The notes beneath the pieces are model-generated. The model ran no database searches and had not been told where the DNA came from. It worked only from the letters and a program-made list of their open reading frames with translations. Below are positions 7,687 to 14,856 of a stretch of DNA of 45,423 bases, piece by piece. Source of the stretch: a virus. Position 1 is the first letter of the stretch. Every line of letters begins with the position of its first letter. The stretch covers positions 1 through 45,423 of IMG/VR virus record IMGVR_UViG_3300042866_001888; one strand, written 5' to 3'. The position numbers were made by a program, and so were the translations under genes.

Positions 7687-8325
7687 ATGAATACGACTCT
7701 TATCAAACTGTCAGAAGAAAAAATTACTAATGGTGGCCTAGATCAATCTACGATTGATTCTGCTCGGGCTTTCACAGATGCCTTTAACAAAGGGATTGGA
7801 CTGTTCCTCCAAGCAGCCCGCATTGTGGCTGAAGCCGTGGCAAAAAATCCAAAATTCCCCGACGTGGTTGATGAACTCACTGATGGCAGATGTCCAGCAG
7901 TTCTTGTTCGACGTTTTGCACGATTGGGCCGTGGTGAGATTTATCACAGCTTCATGCACTATTGGGAAAATCCAGGAGTTCGTAAGCTTATCCACTTGCC
8001 ATTTTCCGTCCAAGAGTTGTGTGCAAAAGAAAGAATCAAACTACTTGTTGACAAAGGAGACACACTTTTGGTGGATCCTACTAAAATGACAAAGGCCCAA
8101 GAGGACCAGGTTTTTACAAAGGAAGGTGATATCCGCACGCTCGAAGAACAACGAATCTGGATTGAGGATAAAAACCGTAAGTTTCTTGAAAAGGAGCTCC
8201 TTAGAAATGCCACAAAAGTCGAATCTATTTACACGTTTTCTAACTCTAATAAAACCATCGTCTTCAATGGATCTTGTCGATTTGATGTGGACGAATTGAT
8301 GAAGATCTTGGTCAACCGCAAATAA
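7687..8325 (+). CDS. Hypothetical protein
   Basis: 212 residues, largely helical, with a conserved-looking central part (residues ~35-110: 'FNKGIGLFLQAARIVAEAV', 'PAVLVRRFARLGRGEIY') and a charged C-terminal region rich in Lys and Glu. The middle resembles a DNA-associated helical fold, but no family is recognised. Confidence 0.7.
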   Translation: MNTTLIKLSEEKITNGGLDQSTIDSARAFTDAFNKGIGLFLQAARIVAEAVAKNPKFPDVVDELTDGRCPAVLVRRFARLGRGEIYHSFMHYWENPGVRKLIHLPFSVQELCAKERIKLLVDKGDTLLVDPTKMTKAQEDQVFTKEGDIRTLEEQRIWIEDKNRKFLEKELLRNATKVESIYTFSNSNKTIVFNGSCRFDVDELMKILVNRK

Positions 8326-8330
8326 GAACT

Positions 8331-8693
8331 GTGAGCAAACTCACCTGCATCCTTATCGCTGGCAATCGCCAGATGGACTGGATCATGCATGCAGCTGATC
8401 TCTTTGAAAGCTTCAAAGCCTATGCGACCATCAACAAGATTGAGCTGACCCTCAAGCCTGACACCACCGACCAGAAAGGTATCGAGGATCTTATCAGGAT
8501 CAGCGAGGCTGGTGGTGACAGAGTGGTCGCTGCATTCATTCCTGGTCGACCTGATGGTGCATACGTTGACAAGACTGTGAGGGTCATCAGCGATGGTAAG
8601 AAGTGGTGCCTGCTTGACAAAGTCTTGGAGGCTTACAGCTTTACCCACTATGAATTTTTGGCCAAAATTGCTAAGCGAGATTATGATGTCTAA
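8331..8693 (+). CDS. Hypothetical protein, possible alpha/beta fold
   Basis: 120 residues from GTG 8331. It starts with a hydrophobic strand (SKLTCILIAGNRQ) and alternates predicted helices and strands, consistent with a small Rossmann-like fold; no catalytic motif is recognised. Its end overlaps the start of the PcfJ-like gene by 11 bases, suggesting translational coupling. Confidence 0.7.
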   Translation: MSKLTCILIAGNRQMDWIMHAADLFESFKAYATINKIELTLKPDTTDQKGIEDLIRISEAGGDRVVAAFIPGRPDGAYVDKTVRVISDGKKWCLLDKVLEAYSFTHYEFLAKIAKRDYDV

Positions 8694-9168
8694 ACACCCA
8701 AGGTTCCAAACGCCCATGCCGCTCTTTGAGAAGATCAAGCGAGCGATCTTCCGTCACGGCCACTACTTCATCATGGAGATGCCGGCTGATCCTGAGTTTC
8801 TCTATCATGAAGGCGTGGCCATGCAACATTGCCTGGAGTACTGCTATCGTGAGTATGCTGAGAGGATGAAGACTGGGGCTCAGCGACAGTTCTCACTGAT
8901 CGACCTTCGCGATGGCCTTCCTAAGGTGGACATGGAGCTGTCACTGACACAGAGTTCCTACAGTGGCAAGGTCGATAAGCCTGTCATCACCCAGATTCGT
9001 GGCATTCGAAACCAGTGTCCTCCTGACGATCGATATCTGCCTGCCATCATTGCTTTCCTTCAACAGGAGAGTTTTGACTACGTGAGTCACGGTGTCAAGA
9101 ATTTCGATGGTCAGTGTGATGGCCAGTTGGTGTTTGACCGTTGGCTTGAGATTCAAGAATCCAATTGA
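8683..9168 (+). CDS. PcfJ-like protein
   Basis: 161 residues from ATG 8683 (ATG 8686 is equally possible). 'HYFIMEMPADPEFLYHEGVAMQHCLEYCYREYAERM', 'FSLIDLRDGLPKVDMELSLT' and 'ITQIRGIRNQCPPDDRYLPAIIAFL' match in order the pattern of PcfJ-like proteins (His-Cys after a small hydrophobic stretch, then an 'R' strand, then 'Q..G..N..P'). PcfJ-type proteins occur on plasmids and phages; their biochemical role is unknown. This copy is a compact single-domain form. Confidence 0.65.
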   Translation: MMSKHPRFQTPMPLFEKIKRAIFRHGHYFIMEMPADPEFLYHEGVAMQHCLEYCYREYAERMKTGAQRQFSLIDLRDGLPKVDMELSLTQSSYSGKVDKPVITQIRGIRNQCPPDDRYLPAIIAFLQQESFDYVSHGVKNFDGQCDGQLVFDRWLEIQESN

Positions 9169-9198
9169 ATCCGAGTCCATAAGGTGCTGTTCTGATTT

Positions 9199-9627
9199 AT
9201 GGGAACAATCAGATTCCTGTCATTGAAAAACACTTCAATGACCACAGATAGTACAGCACACAGTATGGATACCACCCATAAACACACATTCTTTATCAAG
9301 AATGGATACAACCTCCCTTGGCAACCTGCACGAGAGATTAAGGTGAATGGCAGACCTCGAATGGTAGAGAATTATCTCTTCAAGGGCCACGAGAAGAACC
9401 AGGAAAACTTGATCTTCTTCTGCAAGTCCCACATGGAAAAGTTGAAGGATCTCTCCTACACATTCAGCGAGCCAACAAACCCAAATAACCTGGGATTCTA
9501 CAGGATTTCGCACTACTATGATCCTGAGACCAAAGTCCATATTACCAAGGCCGAATTGCAAAGCCTCCTTCACAACTTGTTGCTTACAACTCACCAGTTG
9601 TCTACTATGATTAGCAAGATGCAATAG
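9199..9627 (+). CDS. Hypothetical protein
   Basis: 142 residues from ATG 9199; ATG 9238 and 9265 are alternatives, and the conserved-looking part starts at 'HKHTFFIKNGYNLPWQPAREI'. The protein is polar, without membrane segments or recognised motifs. Confidence 0.65.
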   Translation: MGTIRFLSLKNTSMTTDSTAHSMDTTHKHTFFIKNGYNLPWQPAREIKVNGRPRMVENYLFKGHEKNQENLIFFCKSHMEKLKDLSYTFSEPTNPNNLGFYRISHYYDPETKVHITKAELQSLLHNLLLTTHQLSTMISKMQ

Positions 9628-9642
9628 GCCATTTGAGGAATT

Positions 9643-9658
9643 TAGTTGCTGACAACTA
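9643..9658 (+). promoter_or_regulatory. Hairpin abutting a start codon
   Basis: TAGTTG-CTGA-CAACTA, a perfect 6-bp stem with a 4-base loop that ends on the base before ATG 9659. It could be an operator or an RNA element controlling translation. Confidence 0.45.
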
Positions 9659-10009
9659 ATGAAAATCCTTCTGGAACATTCCTACAAAGTTCCTGTGACT
9701 GTTAAAATGGTCACTACAGCTGGTGGCAACAAAGAGGCCGGAAAGCGAGTTGAGATTGCCAACATGCTGAAATCGTTGATCGGCCGTGGTATAGGCGATG
9801 ACCTGCAACCACGAGACCTTATCACGGGAATTGTTGGAGAAAACAAACGTGAATTTCAATTCATTGTTCAACGGACTACACCTTACTCGATCACGGCCAT
9901 TACTCTGAAAGGCCAAGACTTTCAGGAAATGCCCACGCCCAAAGTGGGACACCCAGTTAACTGGCAATGGTATTCAATCAAGATCATGAGACTGCCTAGC
10001 GAAGCTTGA
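9659..10009 (+). CDS. Hypothetical protein
   Basis: 116 residues, mixed strands and helices, with a Lys/Arg-rich middle. No motif recognised. The gene is closed by a strong terminator at 10031-10059. Confidence 0.7.
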   Translation: MKILLEHSYKVPVTVKMVTTAGGNKEAGKRVEIANMLKSLIGRGIGDDLQPRDLITGIVGENKREFQFIVQRTTPYSITAITLKGQDFQEMPTPKVGHPVNWQWYSIKIMRLPSEA

Positions 10010-10030
10010 GTAAGTTAACACACCCAAGCA

Positions 10031-10059
10031 AAGCCCACGGAGAGATCCGTGGGCTTTTT
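10031..10059 (+). terminator. Rho-independent terminator
   Basis: Perfect 11-bp stem (10031-10041 with 10046-10056), loop GAGA, then T residues. The next promoter starts immediately after it. Confidence 0.9.
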
Positions 10060-10060
10060 G

Positions 10061-10089
10061 TTTACATTGACCTTCAAGTCAAGTATACT
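10061..10089 (+). promoter_or_regulatory. Sigma70-like phage promoter
   Basis: TTTACA 10061-10066, 17-base spacer, TATACT 10084-10089. The next start codon (ATG 10115) lies 25 bases downstream, so unlike its relatives this promoter makes an mRNA with a leader of about 19 bases. Confidence 0.8.
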
Positions 10090-10114
10090 CACGCCTGTAA
10101 TCAGACACCAACTT

Positions 10115-10735
10115 ATGAAAATTCGCTGGACAGAATCAGAGATTAAGCAAGTTGAGCAACGACTCGTGGAGTTGGCCGTTGCCAAAACACACCCAAGGAG
10201 TGATTGGACCACCCTTCTCTTTTTGGCCCAAAGGGTCTTGAGCCCAGAACGTCGTAGAGCCAAGACCAGTCTTACCCCAAACATCTGGGTATCAGAGCCA
10301 TACGGTTTGCTCAGGAACAACACCACCTACAGCATCGTGGTGAATGTCGTGTCAAGCCTGAAACTTCGTGACTGGCCGAACTCTGGTCGACCACACTACA
10401 ATCTGCCATTGTACTCGTGGGTTGTTGCCAATGTTCGGCACCAAGCAAGTCAGGAGAAAACGACTGAGGTTCAAGGCTCATTGCCACTGGAAACTGCCGT
10501 CGTACTTGAGCCAAGCAAGCCAAAGCCAAGCCAGTCTAACTTGGAGTTGATGCCAAAGCCTGACTTGGATCGCCGTCTCAAAGACTTGGAGATTAGTTTT
10601 CAGGCTCAGGCTCTGGAGAATAAAACCCTTCACTTGGGTTTGGCCCATGTGGCTGACAGGCTCAAGGAACTTAACGCTCAGGTCAACGACATTCTGGCCT
10701 TTGTGACAAGCCACGGCTACAACCCCAATAAGTAA
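10115..10735 (+). CDS. Hypothetical protein with C-terminal coiled coil
   Basis: 206 residues. The start at 10115 was preferred over the frame's upstream extension because the promoter and terminator occupy that stretch. The N-terminal half contains 'KIRWTESEIKQVEQRLVEL', which looks like a Myb/SANT-like or other short DNA-binding helix bundle. The C-terminal 60 residues form a heptad-like helix (LKDLEISFQAQALENKTLHL). A regulatory DNA-binding role is possible but unproved. The next gene starts on the base after the stop. Confidence 0.65.
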   Translation: MKIRWTESEIKQVEQRLVELAVAKTHPRSDWTTLLFLAQRVLSPERRRAKTSLTPNIWVSEPYGLLRNNTTYSIVVNVVSSLKLRDWPNSGRPHYNLPLYSWVVANVRHQASQEKTTEVQGSLPLETAVVLEPSKPKPSQSNLELMPKPDLDRRLKDLEISFQAQALENKTLHLGLAHVADRLKELNAQVNDILAFVTSHGYNPNK

Positions 10736-11134
10736 GTGACCTACAAGCTTTTTGTCTATGGCACCCTTCGTCGTGGCTTTCATAACCATGACTTGATGAG
10801 GAATGCCAAGCACATCTGTGATGGTCGAACCATCGACAACATGCGGTTGATGGTTCACCGCAGCCATGGCATTCCATTCACGTGGAAGGACGAGGGCGGC
10901 AAGCCACTGCGTGGCGAGCTCTATCAGATCGACGAGGAGGACCTTATGCCCATCCATTCCATGGAGGTTTATGCTGGCTATGAAGCTAAGTGGTTGCCAA
11001 TTGTCCTGGACAACGGTGAGACCGATCGTGCCCTTGTCTATCTCTACCCTCCGCAAGAAAGCTTATTCTGCATGGATGTAGAAAACTGTGATTACTCCAT
11101 CTTTCGCTCTCGAAAAGCATGGGGCTGGTCGTAG
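10736..11134 (+). CDS. Gamma-glutamylcyclotransferase-like (AIG2/GGCT) protein
   Basis: 132 residues from GTG 10736, which directly follows the previous stop codon. FVYGTLRRG (residues 6-14) is the hallmark glycine-rich loop of the GGCT/AIG2 fold, and 'LRGELYQIDEEDLMPIHSMEVYAGY' carries the 'GELY' strand and the region of the catalytic Glu. These enzymes release 5-oxoproline from gamma-glutamyl amines or peptides. Published genomic surveys of amidoligases noted GGCT-like proteins near amidoligases, and this window holds three amidoligases, so a shared pathway is plausible although the gene is distant. Confidence 0.83.
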   Translation: MTYKLFVYGTLRRGFHNHDLMRNAKHICDGRTIDNMRLMVHRSHGIPFTWKDEGGKPLRGELYQIDEEDLMPIHSMEVYAGYEAKWLPIVLDNGETDRALVYLYPPQESLFCMDVENCDYSIFRSRKAWGWS

Positions 11135-11146
11135 TTACCATATCCA

Positions 11147-11578
11147 ATGATCATCTGGTTTACAGGCCAACCAAAGTCAGGGAAAACTACACTAGCTCGA
11201 ATGCTTAGCACCGAGCTCAAGTGTCCTTGGATTGATGGCGACGTGGTGCGCAAGCTTGTGGGCAACAATGATTACTCAGAGTTAGGCCGCCGCGAGAACA
11301 TAGATCTCATTCAGGAAATGGCAGTGGTCTCCCACAGGCATAACAAGTACTGCGTGGTGTCGGCTGTGGCTCCATTTAGAGACCAACGTGACAGGTTCAA
11401 GACAGAGCATGATGTGCTTGAGGTCTACTTGCCCACGCCGCCCAATCACAAGACAGCCCACCATGTGACTTACTACGAACCGCCCGTCCAGTACTTTCTT
11501 GAGGTAAACACATTTTTGTTTACACCCGATGTCTGTCTTGCCAAGATCATGGACAGTCTAACCCCCATTCATGCATGA
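11147..11578 (+). CDS. APS-kinase-like P-loop kinase
   Basis: 143 residues. The Walker A motif GQPKSGKT is at residues 7-14 and DGD at 30-32, followed by Arg, as in adenylylsulfate kinases. 'VVSAVAPFRDQRDRF' matches the conserved 'SPFR' segment. At 143 residues it is shorter than usual APS kinases (about 180-200), missing part of the C-terminal region. It could phosphorylate APS or another small hydroxyl substrate such as a sugar. The gene end overlaps the lysozyme gene by four bases (ATGA). Confidence 0.75.
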   Translation: MIIWFTGQPKSGKTTLARMLSTELKCPWIDGDVVRKLVGNNDYSELGRRENIDLIQEMAVVSHRHNKYCVVSAVAPFRDQRDRFKTEHDVLEVYLPTPPNHKTAHHVTYYEPPVQYFLEVNTFLFTPDVCLAKIMDSLTPIHA

Positions 11579-11976
11579 AAACTACCCTTGCAATCTTGGT
11601 GTTGGCACTCGCCCTCAAGTCAGAGGCCAAGGACTTCCATACCTTTGTTCAAGTTTTGAACAAGGTCGAAGCCAGAGGCCAGAAGAAAGGCGTGAAGCCA
11701 GGTGATAATGGCCGAGCAATTGGGCCCTTGCAGATCCATTACAAGTACTGGCTCGATGCGCTGGAGGCAGATCCCAGCATCGGTGGCAAATACTCAGATT
11801 GCAACAAGTGGGGTTACTCAGTGAAGGTTGTGAGGGCATACCTCAGTCGCCATGTGCCAGATGCTCTGAGAAGCATGGACTACAAGAAGATGGCAAGAGT
11901 TCATAACGGTGGACCAAGTGGCCATCAGACAGTGGCTACCCTTTCGTACTGGGAGGATTTCAAGAAAAACCTATGA
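11575..11976 (+). CDS. Exported lysozyme-like muramidase (endolysin candidate)
   Basis: 133 residues. Residues 1-18 (MKTTLAILVLALALKSEA) form a signal or signal-anchor sequence. The mature part has Glu32 in 'KVEARG', GPLQIHYKYWLDA from residue 50, a Cys in 'YSDCNKW' and RVHNGGP ending at residue 114, an arrangement typical of invertebrate-type and transglycosylase-like lysozymes. It would cut peptidoglycan at the end of infection. An exported endolysin does not need a holin to cross the membrane. It overlaps both neighbours by four bases, so it sits in an operon with the kinase and the next small gene. Confidence 0.78.
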   Translation: MKTTLAILVLALALKSEAKDFHTFVQVLNKVEARGQKKGVKPGDNGRAIGPLQIHYKYWLDALEADPSIGGKYSDCNKWGYSVKVVRAYLSRHVPDALRSMDYKKMARVHNGGPSGHQTVATLSYWEDFKKNL

Positions 11977-12269
11977 ACAGAAGCAGCCCATTTCTTCTAG
12001 AGTACGGAAATTATGGCCATGGCTCAATAGGTGCTCTGAGTCTGGGTGACTTGCGTCCTGGCAGGAATAAAAAGAAGAGCCTCGAGGAGGAACTCGAAGA
12101 CAAAGCCGCTGAAGCCAAGAGAGATCAGCTTTTGTCCCGTAAAAAAGCCCACTGTCAAAAAGTTGGACACCAATTTGATTTGACCTTGTTTGACGGACGA
12201 AAGGTGTGTGTTCACTGTCGACTTTTAAGGAACTATCAGTTTGTGCCTAAATCTAGAGTAAAGGCGTAA
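11973..12269 (+). CDS. Small protein with putative zinc-binding site
   Basis: 98 residues; start overlaps the lysozyme stop by four bases. A central coiled, highly charged stretch (residues ~34-58) is followed by C61...H67 and 'CVHC' near residues 78-81, which may bind zinc. No family recognised. Confidence 0.68.
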   Translation: MNRSSPFLLEYGNYGHGSIGALSLGDLRPGRNKKKSLEEELEDKAAEAKRDQLLSRKKAHCQKVGHQFDLTLFDGRKVCVHCRLLRNYQFVPKSRVKA

Positions 12270-12276
12270 TTACCTC

Positions 12277-12729
12277 ATGAACAGAGTCGATCGAATAATC
12301 ACAGAGGTACAGGACCAAGAAGCAATGGACATTGCAACCATTGCTGAGATGGTTATCGTGGGCCCGCTCTCATCCAAGGCCAATCTGTTGGCCATGAAAA
12401 ATCGCCTGGATCAGATGCTAAGCCACGAAACATGGGTCCATAATCTCTTGGGCGGTTGTCCATTTGTTACGTCTGATCACATCCAAAAATTGTCCAAAGG
12501 CCTCGATCAACTCATCGCTATGCACCACACCCAACAAGGTGGCCATAGCAATGACAGAGAGTGGAACAGATCCGCGGCGGTTAGGTTCCCAGCTATTGAT
12601 GCTGCTCTCGTTATCTTGGACGCCTGTGACAAACTTACGGATGAGCTCAGGGAGATAGCCTTTTACGATGTTAGCCCATGGGATCGTTTTGAAGGTTTTA
12701 CAGTTGGAGGTTTCGAAGACTTCGAATAA
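12277..12729 (+). CDS. Hypothetical protein
   Basis: 150 residues, helical, with an acidic C-terminus (FEGFTVGGFEDFE). No motif recognised. The stop is followed four bases later by the promoter upstream of the tmRNA. Confidence 0.68.
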   Translation: MNRVDRIITEVQDQEAMDIATIAEMVIVGPLSSKANLLAMKNRLDQMLSHETWVHNLLGGCPFVTSDHIQKLSKGLDQLIAMHHTQQGGHSNDREWNRSAAVRFPAIDAALVILDACDKLTDELREIAFYDVSPWDRFEGFTVGGFEDFE

Positions 12730-12733
12730 GTAG

Positions 12734-12761
12734 TTTACACCTCATCTCAGGGTGTTAAACT
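12734..12761 (+). promoter_or_regulatory. Promoter upstream of the tmRNA
   Basis: TTTACA 12734-12739, 16-base spacer with CTCAGGGT, TAAACT 12756-12761. It matches the other phage promoters of the window. Transcription would start near 12768 and could reach the tmRNA at 12884. Confidence 0.65.
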
Positions 12762-12765
12762 AAGA

Positions 12766-12801
12766 ATGTCGCTGCTAACCACAGCGCTGGTGGAGGGTTA
12801 A
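12766..12801 (+). CDS. Possible 11-codon leader peptide
   Basis: ATG 12766 lies four bases after the -10 box and opens an 11-codon frame (MSLLTTALVEG). The position copies the leaderless arrangement of other genes in the window. It may be chance. Confidence 0.3.
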   Translation: MSLLTTALVEG

Positions 12802-12817
12802 CCTGTAGTTATCCCCC

Positions 12818-12854
12818 GCTGGCCAGTTGTTTTCTTCATTGCCAACTGGCCAGC
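12818..12854 (+). terminator. Long hairpin between promoter and tmRNA (terminator or attenuator)
   Basis: Perfect 12-bp stem (12818-12829 with 12843-12854) and 13-base loop, followed by CTTTAATTT, a weak T tract. It could reduce read-through or form part of a processed leader. Confidence 0.5.
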
Positions 12855-12883
12855 TTTAATTTCAGTTCGTTCTTTCAAATTTT

Positions 12884-13343
12884 GGGCCTGTACTGGTTTC
12901 GATTGGCAGATGCCGATTGTAGACCACATGCCGAGGATGATGGTTGGCCTCGTTAAAACTACCCATTAAAACATCAACTGCCAATACTGCTGTTGACGCG
13001 GAAGTCGATGCTAGCGTGGAGAGCCTCCTCGCCCAGGCGGACTACATCATCAATAATGCTGATGAGTTCCTCACTGAGGGCGGCGCTCTGGTTGCTGAGA
13101 CCGAAGCTGCTGTGGCTTAAGCCACACCGTCCACCCCTGGATGCTCGCTAAGGGGTGTGGGCGAAAATTGCGAGACACGATCAATCAGGCGTGCTGGTTG
13201 ACTTGATCACTGGGCTCAGTGGTAAAAGCACAGCCTAGCGGACATCGGCTAAGCTGTGCTAATTCACAGATGTCTAAAGCATGTGATTCACGTCTCTTTT
13301 AGTCCCTGCCAAGACGAGAGTTCGATTCTCTCCAGGTCCACCA
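12884..13343 (+). ncRNA. ssrA: tmRNA (ssrA) with very long tag frame
   Basis: The 5' end GGGCCTG pairs with CAGGTCC before the encoded ACCA end (13340-13343). GGTTTCGA follows in the D-arm position, GAGAG-TTCGATT-CTCTC forms the T-arm, and TTGGCAG near 12904 pairs with CTGCCAA near 13310 as helix P2. ATGCCGAGG...CCTCG forms pseudoknot 1 as in E. coli tmRNA. By that alignment the resume codon is GCC at 12980. The frame runs 46 codons to TAA 13118-13120, starting ANTAVDAEVD and ending ETEAAVA. Usual tags have about 8-35 residues. tmRNA rescues stalled ribosomes and tags the product for proteolysis; the hydrophobic end fits a degradation signal. Length 460 bases, about 100 more than E. coli, explained by the tag. 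Confidence 0.93.
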
Positions 13344-13348
13344 TTTAG

Positions 13349-13444
13349 TTGAGTGTGGCGGAAACGACAGACGCTAAGGATGCAGGAATGCACCGAGGAG
13401 ACCCTTAAGTGGTATCCATGCTAGGTAAAAATCCCACCACTCGA
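13349..13444 (+). ncRNA. Odd tRNA-like element (Leu-like), possibly degenerate
   Basis: The 5' part (GTGGCGGAAACGACAGACGC, then TAAGGA) looks like the D-arm side of a tRNA-Leu, and TTGAGTG can pair with CACTCGA at the end. A hairpin GGAGACC-CTTAAGT-GGTATCC places UAA (Leu) in a 7-base loop after U33. However, about 24 extra bases, including a GGAA-loop hairpin, lie between D-arm and this arm, the T-loop reads TAAAAAT, the T-stem is weak and no CCA is encoded. It may be a decayed tRNA gene or a non-canonical RNA. It lies between the tmRNA and a terminator, so it would be co-transcribed. Confidence 0.4.
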
Positions 13445-13448
13445 CTTT

Positions 13449-13476
13449 GGCCCACCTCGAGGTGGGCCTTCTTTTT
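13449..13476 (+). terminator. Rho-independent terminator after the tmRNA unit
   Basis: Perfect 8-bp stem (13449-13456 with 13461-13468), loop TCGA, then TTCTTTTT. Confidence 0.9.
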
Positions 13477-13487
13477 GTAGTTAAACC

Positions 13488-13892
13488 ATGTCAGAGGACT
13501 ACTACGACAAGACCCGAAGAGAAATGGCCGAGGTGCTTATTGGCCTGAGGGACTTGGCTGAGAATTACACCGAGGCAGACGATCTAGTTGGCCGAATCAT
13601 ACGAGGCAGCCCATTTTCAGATGTGGATGAACAACGCCTTGAAGTTTATGGCCAAGTTCAAAAGCTTAGAGAAAAGCTCTGGGAGTTGCTCATGCTTTCA
13701 GCAGTGTGGACCTACGCTGAAAGCATGAGACTCCAGAAAATTTCAGAGTACTCATTCTGGTGGATTGAAAGTCTGGAATTCGACAGCGGAGATTGGGAAA
13801 TACAGAAATACAGAAAAGATCTTGTTGATTGTATCAACGATACCTTGAGTGCTACAGAGAACCTAACCAAGACAAAACTCAGATTTGAATAA
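13488..13892 (+). CDS. Hypothetical protein, paralogue of the 14095-14547 product
   Basis: 134 residues, helical and acidic. 'ADDLVGRIIRGSPFSDVDEQR' followed by 'VQKLREKLWELL' aligns by eye with 'GNDLVGDIIHGRALQDLKDTR' and 'VRNRLRDLF' of the protein two genes downstream. The start is preceded by TAGTTA four bases before ATG. Function unknown. Confidence 0.72.
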   Translation: MSEDYYDKTRREMAEVLIGLRDLAENYTEADDLVGRIIRGSPFSDVDEQRLEVYGQVQKLREKLWELLMLSAVWTYAESMRLQKISEYSFWWIESLEFDSGDWEIQKYRKDLVDCINDTLSATENLTKTKLRFE

Positions 13893-13893
13893 G

Positions 13894-14091
13894 ATGCAAC
13901 CAGCCAGAACCGGTCATGTGCCACAGAAGAAGGCCAAGCTTAACAACCACCAGAAGCCACTGAAGATCACATCATCAGAGCTCAAGACAGTCAGCCAACT
14001 GACGGCTGACCTCCGAAGGGAAGCCCCAGAGATCTTTGCCAGAGCCATTGCCAGAGGTGACATCGTGAAGCCGTACAAGATGCGTAATTAG
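13894..14091 (+). CDS. Small basic hypothetical protein
   Basis: 65 residues from ATG 13894, one base after the previous stop. It is Lys/Arg-rich at the N-terminus (GHVPQKKAKLNNHQKPLK) and ends with 'AIARGDIVKPYKMRN'. No family recognised. Three codons further upstream a TTG is possible but less likely. Confidence 0.65.
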   Translation: MQPARTGHVPQKKAKLNNHQKPLKITSSELKTVSQLTADLRREAPEIFARAIARGDIVKPYKMRN

Positions 14092-14094
14092 ATC

Positions 14095-14547
14095 ATGAAT
14101 GGCGAAGAAACCGCAGACAATTGGTCACCTTACAGGGAAGAGTTGACCCAAGAACTCAAGTCACTGCTTCGCCACATGCTTGATGTCGAGAGGGCCGGCA
14201 ACGACCTGGTTGGTGACATCATACACGGCCGAGCTTTGCAAGACCTCAAAGACACACGTTATGAGTTGCTACAGCCCGTAGGAGGAGTAAGAAATAGGTT
14301 AAGAGATTTGTTTAACCGAAACAGAGAATACAGACTGTCGTATCTGACCCGCGAGATACACAGCTATATCTTTGATATGGTAAGTCTAGAGGACGAGCCG
14401 TTAAATGCGTATGTAATTCGGACTCGTGATGGCCTAGTGAATCTTATTGTTGAGTTGCTGGAACAACTGGGCTCCTATGACTCTGAGGCCAAAGCCTTGG
14501 TGGGCCAGTTCACACCATCTGAACCTTGGCAGCCACACACGGAGTAA
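14095..14547 (+). CDS. Hypothetical protein, paralogue of the 13488-13892 product
   Basis: 150 residues, helical. It shares the 'DLVGxIIxG' core with its upstream relative, so the two arose by duplication around the small basic gene between them. No motif or membrane segment. Confidence 0.72.
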   Translation: MNGEETADNWSPYREELTQELKSLLRHMLDVERAGNDLVGDIIHGRALQDLKDTRYELLQPVGGVRNRLRDLFNRNREYRLSYLTREIHSYIFDMVSLEDEPLNAYVIRTRDGLVNLIVELLEQLGSYDSEAKALVGQFTPSEPWQPHTE

Positions 14548-14577
14548 GTGTTTACAAATCTTACCTCTCTGCTCAAG

Positions 14578-14715
14578 ATGCACCCTGTGCTTTACGTTGT
14601 ACTATTCACCTGTGTCTTCATGTTTGGTTTTTGGTCTGGCTACCGCTGGTGCATGAGCGATGAGGCTGAGATTCAGAAGCGCCGGCTGGAGGACACCGAC
14701 TTCGACCCCAGATAG
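14578..14715 (+). CDS. Small single-pass membrane protein
   Basis: 45 residues from ATG 14578. Residues 4-22 (VLYVVLFTCVFMFGFWSGY) form one membrane helix, followed by a charged tail (DEAEIQKRRLEDTDFDPR). The topology would place the tail in the cytoplasm by the positive-inside rule. Small phage membrane proteins of this type can act in lysis or superinfection exclusion; nothing decides which. Confidence 0.6.
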   Translation: MHPVLYVVLFTCVFMFGFWSGYRWCMSDEAEIQKRRLEDTDFDPR

Positions 14716-14722
14716 CCAGTGG

Positions 14723-14842
14723 ATGCCTTGTTCTTATAGGTGGACAGACAGACGAGCGATGTGGTACACGGACTGGGAGAACCCGGTCGACTCATTGACA
14801 CACATTGACAGCTGGAAAGACAGCTTAGCTCTGTACTCTTGA
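14723..14842 (+). CDS. Possible micro-protein
   Basis: 39 codons from ATG 14723, seven bases after the previous stop; ATG 14759 is an alternative. The product is rich in Trp, Asp and Ser (MWYTDWENPVDSLTHIDSW). It fits the compact gene order, but coding is not certain. Confidence 0.4.
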   Translation: MPCSYRWTDRRAMWYTDWENPVDSLTHIDSWKDSLALYS

Positions 14843-14856
14843 CTCGTGTAACGTAA

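Noticed and set aside
8229-8738. 169-codon minus-strand frame
   Set aside because: It overlaps three plus-strand genes and has shadow-type composition.
10478-11056. 192-codon minus-strand frame
   Set aside because: It runs against two well-supported plus-strand genes, including the GGCT-like gene, and has no recognisable protein features.
14551-14577. TTTACA as a promoter for the small membrane protein at 14578
   Set aside because: Only 21 bases separate it from ATG and no -10 hexamer stands at the right distance.
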